Positions 7,134-12,278 of a stretch of DNA of 12,278 bases are shown here, in pieces (position 1 is the first letter of the stretch; each line of letters starts with the position of its first letter). A program made the translations under genes and the position numbers. Source of the stretch: Nitrosomonas sp. UBA6494 (GTDB taxonomy: Bacteria; Pseudomonadota; Gammaproteobacteria; Burkholderiales; Nitrosomonadaceae); assembly GCA_002435335.1 (NCBI GenBank), contig DJMI01000043.1, positions 1 through 12,278 of the forward strand. The letters are read 5' to 3'. A model generated the notes under the pieces. That model was not told the origin of the DNA. It was given only the letters and a program-made list of their open reading frames with translations, and did not search any database.

Positions 7134-7340
7134 ATGATACACAAACGACTTTCTTTTGATGATGAAGGCGGTATTTCTGCTGCCGATAAAGTGGAAGATG
7201 GCAAAATAGCTAAAAAAGAGATTCCGCGTAGCCATTTGGCGGAAATCATCGATGAATTCGAAGTTGATAAGGATGATATTGACGATGATGTTAGTGAAGA
7301 TATTATCACTGATATGGATGATGTAGACGATGACCGGTGA
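7134..7340 (+). CDS. Small acidic hypothetical protein
   Basis: I do not recognise this 68-aa protein. The first half is mixed in charge (MIHKRLSFDDEGGISAADK at the start). The second half is very rich in Asp and Glu, ending DMDDVDDDR, so the protein should be strongly acidic and probably partly disordered. It has no Cys, no signal peptide and no membrane segment. An AGGGGGT ribosome binding site sits 5 nt before the ATG, and the reading frame overlaps the nudF start by 11 nt (7330-7340), both good signs of a real, translated gene. The overlap suggests translational coupling with nudF. A role linked to the Nudix enzyme is only inference from position. Confidence 0.7.
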   Translation: MIHKRLSFDDEGGISAADKVEDGKIAKKEIPRSHLAEIIDEFEVDKDDIDDDVSEDIITDMDDVDDDR

Positions 7341-7941
7341 CGATTTTGAGGTGCTTGGGAAAGAAATTTGTTATCAGGGTTTTTTCCGCTTGGAACGTTA
7401 CCGGTTGCGGCACAGAATGTTCAGTGGTCAATGGAGTCGTGTATTTTTTCGCGAAATTTTCGAACGTGGTCATGCAGCCGCCGTGTTGCCTTATGATCCG
7501 ATTCGCGACGAAGTGATTTTAATCGAGCAATTTCGTCCTGGTGCGCTCAATTCGCATGAAGGACCCTGGTTGATGGAGATCGTGGCAGGGATGATAGAGC
7601 CTGACGAGACTGCGGAAGATGTAGTGAAGCGTGAAGGGGTGGAAGAAGCAGGTTGTGAAGTGACCGATTTGATTCCATTGTACGATTTTTTTGTCAGTCC
7701 AGGTGGCACAACCGAGCGTACTGCGTTGTTTTGCGGACGTGTCGACGCTACACATGCTGGTGGTTTATTCGGTGCGCAGCATGAAGATGAAGATATCAAA
7801 GTTCATGTTTTTTCTTTGGATGCGGCGTTGTCGTTGCTGCATTCGGGCAAACTCAATTCCGCCAGCGTGATTATTGCGTTGCAATGGCTGGCGCTCAATC
7901 GCAGTCAAGTAAGAAACGCTTGGTTAAATGCGCTACAATGA
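7330..7941 (+). CDS. nudF: ADP-ribose pyrophosphatase (NudF-type Nudix hydrolase)
   Basis: The 203-aa product should hydrolyse ADP-ribose (and perhaps related nucleoside diphosphate sugars) to AMP and ribose 5-phosphate in the cytoplasm. The Nudix box spans residues 87-109: Gly87, Glu93, Arg101-Glu102, Glu105-Glu106 and Gly108 are in the canonical spacing, with Gly103 where an aliphatic or small residue is usual. The upstream segment LIEQFRPGAL (64-73) and the downstream SPGGTTE motif are typical of the ADP-ribose-specific group, which also fixes the substrate call better than the box alone. The length matches E. coli NudF (about 209 aa). The ATG at 7330 lies inside the end of the acidic orphan gene, with no strong ribosome binding site of its own, so coupled translation is likely. 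ccmA begins 29 nt after the stop. Confidence 0.9.
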   Translation: MTGDDFEVLGKEICYQGFFRLERYRLRHRMFSGQWSRVFFREIFERGHAAAVLPYDPIRDEVILIEQFRPGALNSHEGPWLMEIVAGMIEPDETAEDVVKREGVEEAGCEVTDLIPLYDFFVSPGGTTERTALFCGRVDATHAGGLFGAQHEDEDIKVHVFSLDAALSLLHSGKLNSASVIIALQWLALNRSQVRNAWLNALQ

Positions 7942-7970
7942 CGCGATTAATTTTCTAAGCTGTTTTGATC

Positions 7971-8585
7971 ATGTTACAAGGTGTCAATCTCGCTTGCGTT
8001 CGCGGCGAACGCGAGCTGTTTCGCGATGTGAATTTTTCGCTTGCAGCAGGCAGTCTGTTGCAAGTGCGCGGCCCTAACGGCAGCGGTAAAACCAGTTTGT
8101 TGCGTATGTTGTGCGGCTTATCGAATCCGGCAAGGGGGGAGATTCGTTGGAACGGTCAATCGATCCGTTCTGGGTCTGAAGAATATTATGCTTCTCTGAC
8201 CTATATCGGCCATTTGAGCGGAACCAAGGACGATCTCACGGCGCTGGAGAATTTGCAGATTTCGAGTGCTTTGGCCGGTTTTGAAATCACGGAAGTGCAA
8301 GCCGTTGCGGCATTGCGACAAATCGGACTGAAAGGACGCGAATTGCTGCCGGTCAAGGTTCTGTCGCAAGGACAACGCCGCCGGGTGGTACTGGCGCGCT
8401 TGCTGGTGTGTAAAACGATACTTTGGATTTTAGATGAACCGCTGGTGGCATTGGATGTAGCAGCAGTCGGGTTGATACAAAATTTATTGGAACAACACCT
8501 GCAGCAAGGCGGTATGATCGTGATGACCACGCACCAGGAAATCGACATTAACGCCGCCGCCATTACACAATTGCAATTGAATTGA
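7971..8585 (+). CDS. ccmA: Cytochrome c biogenesis ATP-binding export protein CcmA
   Basis: CcmA is the ATPase of the CcmABCD complex that releases haem-loaded CcmE for c-type cytochrome assembly on the periplasmic side of the inner membrane. The 204-aa product has all ABC motifs: Walker A GPNGSGKTS (34-42), signature LSQGQRRR (131-138), Walker B ILDEP (153-157) with catalytic Glu156, and the H-loop His188 in TTHQ. Length and the short N-terminus match the family. I chose ATG 7971; a TTG at 7965 would add only two residues. A near-perfect 24-nt-scale palindrome lies inside codons 8-15. The original junction with ccmB was probably only 1 nt, before the inverted-repeat element at 8589-8729 was inserted. 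Confidence 0.93.
   Translation: MLQGVNLACVRGERELFRDVNFSLAAGSLLQVRGPNGSGKTSLLRMLCGLSNPARGEIRWNGQSIRSGSEEYYASLTYIGHLSGTKDDLTALENLQISSALAGFEITEVQAVAALRQIGLKGRELLPVKVLSQGQRRRVVLARLLVCKTILWILDEPLVALDVAAVGLIQNLLEQHLQQGGMIVMTTHQEIDINAAAITQLQLN
7992..8016. repeat. Long palindrome inside the ccmA start region
   Basis: GCGTTCGC (7996-8003) and GCGAACGC (8005-8012) are perfect inverted copies separated by one base. The flanks 7992-7995 and 8013-8016 continue the pairing with one G-T wobble. The mRNA could form a stable hairpin about 20 nt after the start codon. It may simply reflect coding constraint (Ala/Cys/Val-Arg-Gly-Glu-Arg). Confidence 0.5.
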
Positions 8586-8588
8586 TAT

Positions 8589-8729
8589 GAGCATCTCTAA
8601 AAATTCATATTTTGTTACAATACTTCGTTGTTTACAAAAAATATTTCCTAACATATCGATCATATGCTGCGTCAATATTTTTTGCTTTCGCCTCGTCTTG
8701 TTTAAAAATCTGAATTTTTAGAGACGCCC
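8589..8729. mobile_element. 141-bp MITE with ATAT target duplication at the ccmA-ccmB junction
   Basis: The left end 8589-8613 and the reverse complement of 8705-8729 match at 22 of 25 bases (left starts GAGCATCTCTAAAAATTCA, right starts GGGCGTCTCTAAAAATTCA). The copy of TCTCTAAAAATTCA is perfect for 14 bp. ATAT flanks the element on both sides (8585-8588 and 8730-8733), consistent with a 4-bp target duplication. The interior is AT-rich and too short for a transposase. The right ATAT supplies the A and T of the ccmB ATG. The ends differ from those of the element at 41-197, so this is a separate family. Confidence 0.8.
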
Positions 8730-8731
8730 AT

Positions 8732-9391
8732 ATGTTTTTCTGGATCATAAAACGCGATTTACTCCTGGCGATGCGCCGGCGCTCCGATGTGCTGACGACA
8801 TTATTTTTCTTTGTTATTGTAGTTAGCTTGTTTCCTTTAAGTGTCGGACCGGAGATGAATTTGTTGCGCACTATGGCACCCGGTGTGGTTTGGGTGGCGG
8901 CACTGCTTGCGTCCATGTTGTCGCTTGGCCGGATGTTCGCCAATGACTATATCGACGGTACATTGGAACAAATGCTGGTATCACCGCAATCGTTATCGAT
9001 GCTGGTGTTGGGCAAAGTCATTGCGCACTGGTTGGTAACCGGGGTGCCATTGGTATTAATGGCACCGGTGCTTGGCATTCAGTACGACTTGCCGGGTGAT
9101 GCATTGCTGGTGCTGACGGCGGCCTTATTGCTCGGAACACCGGTACTTAGTTTGATCGGTGCAATCGGTGCGGCGCTGACGCTGGGGTTGCGTGGCGGTG
9201 GTGTTTTGGTTTCACTGCTGGTATTGCCGTTGTATATTCCAGTACTGATTTTCGGCGCCGGTGCGGTAGAAGCCAATATGTCCGGCATCGCGTTTGATGC
9301 GCATTTATCATTGATCGGTGCATTTCTGTTGGTATCCGGTGTTTTTGCACCTTGGGCAGCAGCTTCTTCACTGCGTGTTTCGCTGGAATAA
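8732..9391 (+). CDS. ccmB: Haem exporter / cytochrome c maturation protein CcmB
   Basis: CcmB is a membrane subunit of the CcmABCD ABC complex, partner of the CcmA ATPase encoded just upstream. The 219-aa product is very hydrophobic with about six membrane segments, the family's normal length. It shows the conserved cytoplasmic-loop stretch NDYIDGTLEQML (71-82) and the run LRGGGVLVSLLVLPLYIPVL (153-172). The ATG at 8732 gives the usual short N-terminus before the first membrane segment. Its first two bases fall within the target duplication of the upstream element. The only purine-rich ribosome binding candidate, AGAGA at 8720-8724, lies inside that element's terminal repeat, so translation signals now come from the mobile DNA. 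ccmC does not follow: the next gene is sdhC. Confidence 0.93.
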   Translation: MFFWIIKRDLLLAMRRRSDVLTTLFFFVIVVSLFPLSVGPEMNLLRTMAPGVVWVAALLASMLSLGRMFANDYIDGTLEQMLVSPQSLSMLVLGKVIAHWLVTGVPLVLMAPVLGIQYDLPGDALLVLTAALLLGTPVLSLIGAIGAALTLGLRGGGVLVSLLVLPLYIPVLIFGAGAVEANMSGIAFDAHLSLIGAFLLVSGVFAPWAAASSLRVSLE

Positions 9392-9544
9392 ACTATTGCT
9401 TTGCGTTGATTGAAGTGACATGCTTCGATTTCGGTTATCAGCTTGTCGTAATATGGCAGTCACAACGCTTTGATCAATTTGATTGTATGATGTATCGTGG
9501 TTTTCGCAGTGCTTTCGATTCATTAACGAGACAAAATCTTACTT
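9392..9544 (+). promoter_or_regulatory. Gap before the sdh operon, probable promoter region
   Basis: This 153-bp stretch separates ccmB from sdhC. I see no terminator with a T-run and no convincing gene. TTGATC near 9470 followed 17 bp later by TATCGT is a weak sigma-70 candidate. The region most likely carries the sdh promoter by position. Confidence 0.35.
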
Positions 9545-9934
9545 ATGGAAATGAAGCTGCATCAGCAACGCCCCAAACACCTGAATCTTCTTAAGATCCA
9601 CCAACCATTGCCGGCGATCGTATCTGTTTTGCATCGTATCAGCGGCGTATTGCTTTTCTTTCCCGGAATTCCGCTGCTGTTGTGTGGAATGCAGCAATTG
9701 CTGGCATCGGCGCAAAGTTTCGATGCGTTGCTGCAAGTGCTGCAACATCCAATCAGTAAGATTCTGCTGCTGTTCTCAATCTGGTTTTTGCTGCACCATG
9801 TATGCGCCGGTATTCGGCATTTGTTATTGGATTTGCACATCGGTGTTGCATTGCCGCAAGCACGGATCGGCAGCAAGCTGGTGCTGGTAGTTGGAATTTT
9901 GTTGACAGTACTGGCGGGAGTACTGCTATGGTGA
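9545..9934 (+). CDS. sdhC: Succinate dehydrogenase cytochrome b556 subunit SdhC
   Basis: SdhC is one of two membrane anchors of succinate dehydrogenase (complex II), binding haem b and ubiquinone. The 129-aa product has three membrane segments (about 32-53, 70-92, 110-128). The conserved SVLHRISGVLLF (27-38) carries the quinone-site Ser27 and Arg31. The motif HHVCAGIRHLLLD (84-96) places His85 as probable haem ligand, seven residues before His92 as in E. coli SdhC. The ATG at 9545 is chosen; the ATG at 9551 is a possible alternative, and neither has a strong ribosome binding site. The stop overlaps the sdhD start by 7 nt (9928-9934), so the two are translationally coupled. Confidence 0.92.
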   Translation: MEMKLHQQRPKHLNLLKIHQPLPAIVSVLHRISGVLLFFPGIPLLLCGMQQLLASAQSFDALLQVLQHPISKILLLFSIWFLLHHVCAGIRHLLLDLHIGVALPQARIGSKLVLVVGILLTVLAGVLLW

Positions 9935-10281
9935 GATCATCCAAACCGGCGGTAACCGGTGCGCACTATGGTCTGAAGGATTGGTTAGTTCAACGCGTCA
10001 CGGCGATCTTGATGGCGGTTTATCTGATCATGCTGGCAGGTATTGTGTTTGTTAACGCACCGCAAGATTACGCGGCATGGAAATCCCTTTTCAGCGCGCA
10101 ATGGATGCGCATTGCGACGTTGGTATTTTTCATTGGTCTGTTCTGGCATGCGTGGGTCGGGGTTCGCAACGTGACCATGGATTACCTGCATCCCACCGCG
10201 ATCCGCTTGACCGTGCAAATTCTGGTAATAGTGTCTTTGTTGTTTTATCTGGTGTGGGTGGCCGATATATTGTGGAGCTGA
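9928..10281 (+). CDS. sdhD: Succinate dehydrogenase membrane anchor subunit SdhD
   Basis: This second membrane anchor of complex II is 117 aa with three membrane segments (about 22-43, 60-79, 92-113). HAWVGVRNVTMDY (74-86) matches the family motif HxxxGxRxVxxDY and includes His74, a likely haem ligand at the anchor interface. LKDWLVQRVTAILMAVY (16-32) is the usual first-helix start. The same frame is open back to 9802, but an upstream start would lie deep in sdhC and add a tail with no family match. ATG 9928 overlaps the sdhC stop in the standard way. sdhA begins 1 nt after the stop. Confidence 0.92.
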   Translation: MVRSSKPAVTGAHYGLKDWLVQRVTAILMAVYLIMLAGIVFVNAPQDYAAWKSLFSAQWMRIATLVFFIGLFWHAWVGVRNVTMDYLHPTAIRLTVQILVIVSLLFYLVWVADILWS

Positions 10282-10282
10282 C

Positions 10283-12046
10283 ATGGCGATAACCAAAAGA
10301 AAATTCGATGTCGTGATTGTCGGTGCTGGTGGTGCGGGAATGCGCGCTGCCTTGCAACTATCCGAAGCCGGATTGAAGGTTGCCGTGCTGTCCAAGGTAT
10401 TTCCAACGCGCTCGCATACTGTTTCGGCACAGGGTGGCATTGCCGCGTCACTGGGTAATGTTACCGAAGACAATTGGCATTGGCACATGTACGATACGGT
10501 GAAAGGTTCTGATTATCTGGGTGACCAGGATGCGATCGAATTCATGTGCCGCCAGGCCAACGAAGTGGTCTATGAGCTTGAACATTTCGGCATGCCGTTC
10601 GATCGCCTGGAAAACGGCAAGATCTATCAACGTCCGTTCGGCGGACAATCGCAAAATTTCGGTGGCGCGCAAGCTACTCGTTCATGCGCAGCGGCTGATC
10701 GTACCGGTCATGCACTATTGCATACTTTATACCAGCGCAACGTCAGCGCCAATACTCAATTTTTCATTGAATGGATGGCACTGGATCTGATTCGTAACGA
10801 GCACGGCGACGTGCTCGGCGTCACCGCGATGGAGATGGAAACCGGTGAAGTGGTGATTTTGCAAGCGCGTGCCACTTTGTTTGCCACCGGTGGTGGCGGG
10901 CGGATTTTCCAGGCCAGCACCAACGCGTTGATCAACACCGGGGATGGACTTGGCATGGCGGCTCGTGCTGGCATTCCGTTGGAGGATATGGAATTCTGGC
11001 AATTTCATCCAACCGGCGTATATGGTGTTGGTGTGTTGATCAGCGAAGCGGTACGCGGCGAAGGCGGCTATTTATTGAATCGCGAGGGCGAGCGTTTTAT
11101 GGAACGCTACGCGCCAAATGCCAAAGATCTAGCAAGCCGCGACGTGGTATCGCGCGCGATGACTACAGAAATTAAGGACGGGCACGGCTGTGGTGAAGAA
11201 CGCGATCATTTGCTGCTGAAACTCGACCATCTTGGCGCGGAAATCATCAAAACCCGCTTGCCCGGCATCCGTGAACTGGCAATGAAATTCGCGCATGTCG
11301 ATCCGATCAATGAACCGATTCCGGTTGTGCCGACTGCGCATTACATGATGGGTGGCATCCCGACTAATTATTACGGGCAAGTGGTAGCGCCGTATAAAAC
11401 CGGCCCGGAAGAAATCGTATCCGGTTTTTATGCCGTCGGTGAGTGTGCGTGCGTATCGGTTCATGGCGCCAACCGTCTGGGAACCAATTCATTGCTCGAC
11501 TTGGTGGTATTTGGCCGTGCCGCCGCCATTCAGATTCTCGATGATCTGAAAACCAACCCGCATCATAAACCGCTGCCGGAAGATGCCGCTGAAAAAACCG
11601 TGGCACGCCTGTCACGCCTGGAAAATCAAAAAGACGGTGAGAGCGTTTCCCAAGTTTACGCAGCGCTTGCAAAAACCATGCAAACCCACTGCGGTGTATT
11701 CCGCTTTGAAGATATGCTGCAACAGGGCGTGGCAAAAATCCTGGAAGTCGGCAAACGTGTCGCGCAAACCGAAATCAAAGATAAAAGCAAAGTCTTCAAC
11801 ACAGCACGCATCGAAGCGCTGGAACTCGACAATCTGAAAGAAGTCGCCATCGCTACCATGATCTCAGCCGAAGCCCGCCGCGAAAGCCGCGGCGCTCACG
11901 CCCGTAACGATTTTCCCGAACGCGACGACGTCAAATGGTTAAAACACACACTGTTTTTCAGTGAAAGTAATCGCTTGGATTACAAGCCGGTTCGGTTGAA
12001 ACCGTTGACTGTGGAGTCGTTTCCGCCCAAGGCTAGGACTTATTAG
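10283..12046 (+). CDS. sdhA: Succinate dehydrogenase flavoprotein subunit SdhA
   Basis: SdhA oxidises succinate to fumarate at a covalently bound FAD, linking the TCA cycle to the quinone pool. The 587-aa product has the usual length. It shows the dinucleotide-binding GAGGAGMRAA (14-23), His45 in RSHTVSAQGG for covalent FAD attachment, and substrate residues His242 and Thr244 (HPTG), Glu255, Arg286, His353 and Arg398 (GANRLGTNS). These match E. coli numbering to within one residue. The C-terminus (about 540-587) includes the expected SRGAHARNDFPERDD motif. It is in an operon with sdhCD. The expected next gene, sdhB, does not follow within the window, so the iron-sulfur subunit must be encoded further right or elsewhere. 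Confidence 0.96.
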   Translation: MAITKRKFDVVIVGAGGAGMRAALQLSEAGLKVAVLSKVFPTRSHTVSAQGGIAASLGNVTEDNWHWHMYDTVKGSDYLGDQDAIEFMCRQANEVVYELEHFGMPFDRLENGKIYQRPFGGQSQNFGGAQATRSCAAADRTGHALLHTLYQRNVSANTQFFIEWMALDLIRNEHGDVLGVTAMEMETGEVVILQARATLFATGGGGRIFQASTNALINTGDGLGMAARAGIPLEDMEFWQFHPTGVYGVGVLISEAVRGEGGYLLNREGERFMERYAPNAKDLASRDVVSRAMTTEIKDGHGCGEERDHLLLKLDHLGAEIIKTRLPGIRELAMKFAHVDPINEPIPVVPTAHYMMGGIPTNYYGQVVAPYKTGPEEIVSGFYAVGECACVSVHGANRLGTNSLLDLVVFGRAAAIQILDDLKTNPHHKPLPEDAAEKTVARLSRLENQKDGESVSQVYAALAKTMQTHCGVFRFEDMLQQGVAKILEVGKRVAQTEIKDKSKVFNTARIEALELDNLKEVAIATMISAEARRESRGAHARNDFPERDDVKWLKHTLFFSESNRLDYKPVRLKPLTVESFPPKARTY

Positions 12047-12278
12047 TTGATAGAATTTCTTCGGAAGTAAACCGAATCAATCTGTGCGCGTAATGACGGC
12101 TTTGCATTTTGCCCAATGAATAATCAATGAAATCCTATGGCTTTGTTATTACTTCGTTTGGTGAAATAGAAAATCTTAATCTTAAGGATTGATTAATCTG
12201 GAATATCACTAGACAGTATCGCCCGCGTGACAAGTACTTCTTTATACGTACTAACCCATCTTCCGATCAGTCACCCCA
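12047..12278. other. 232-bp region after sdhA without a recognised gene
   Basis: No sdhB start was found in any frame. A weak hairpin TTCGG/CCGAA (12060-12076) lies just after the sdhA stop but lacks a T-run. The sequence is AT-rich up to about 12200. Plus-strand frame from 12193 stays open to the window edge (reads ITRQYRPRDKYFFIRTNPSS near its middle) but has no ATG, so a gene remnant or chance opening cannot be told apart. Confidence 0.5.

Noticed and set aside
7491..7799. 102-aa antisense frame in nudF
   Set aside because: Antisense shadow of a clear Nudix gene, low-complexity Ser/Pro/Thr content, no start signal.
7965..7970. TTG start for ccmA two codons upstream
   Set aside because: ATG at 7971 is a better start and fits the family N-terminus equally well.
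8484..8943. Minus-strand reading frames across the ccmA-ccmB junction
   Set aside because: They run antisense to well-supported genes and through the inverted-repeat element, and have no recognisable domain; not a transposase.
9352..9594. 80-aa plus-strand reading frame between ccmB and sdhC
   Set aside because: It overlaps the ends of ccmB and the start of sdhC, has no family-like sequence and no ribosome binding site; it is a frame shadow.
9802..9927. Upstream extension of sdhD
   Set aside because: The frame is open but lies inside sdhC. SdhD family length and the stop-start overlap favour ATG 9928.
12133..12192. Small open frame MKSYGFVITSF... after sdhA (about 20 codons)
   Set aside because: No ribosome binding site, no recognised family, too short to support.

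Overview
The window looks like a chromosomal segment of a betaproteobacterial ammonia oxidiser, most probably a Nitrosomonas relative. This is inferred from three things. A copC-copD pair is present whose CopD carries an extra cytochrome c domain and a thioredoxin-like tail. The moderate G+C housekeeping genes are proteobacterial in type. Two small non-autonomous insertion elements sit between genes. No rRNA, tRNA or CRISPR array was seen.

Layout. Positions 1-287 are non-coding and hold a terminator-like hairpin and a short inverted-repeat element with CTAG at both ends. Next come copC and copD (288-2731, 2 nt apart), which handle periplasmic copper and its membrane transport, and a YciA-type acyl-CoA thioesterase (2768-3190). 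An M18 aminopeptidase (apeB) lies on the minus strand. A small secreted helix-hairpin-helix (ComEA-like) protein follows, with an attenuator-like leader upstream and a strong intrinsic terminator downstream. selO (protein AMPylase) is on the minus strand. A 534-bp AT-rich region separates it from the next operon and carries three consensus DnaA boxes, a near-match box and a consensus IHF site.

The right half reads on the plus strand. A 68-aa acidic orphan protein overlaps the start of a nudF-like ADP-ribose pyrophosphatase. ccmA and ccmB (haem/cytochrome c maturation ABC transporter) follow, split by a 141-bp inverted-repeat element inserted at the ccmB start codon. Then come sdhC, sdhD and sdhA (succinate dehydrogenase), tightly packed. 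The expected sdhB is absent from the final 232 bp.

How the genes fit together. Several products serve a cytochrome-rich, copper-dependent respiratory metabolism: CopCD for copper supply, CcmAB for c-type cytochrome assembly, and SDH for electron entry at the quinone pool. apeB, selO, comEA, nudF and the thioesterase are housekeeping or stress functions with no evident operon link to these. The most interesting points are the DnaA-box/IHF region, the element at the ccmA-ccmB junction, the mutually exclusive hairpins before comEA, the three-part CopD, and the missing sdhB. Nothing here is clearly a wholly new multi-gene system.
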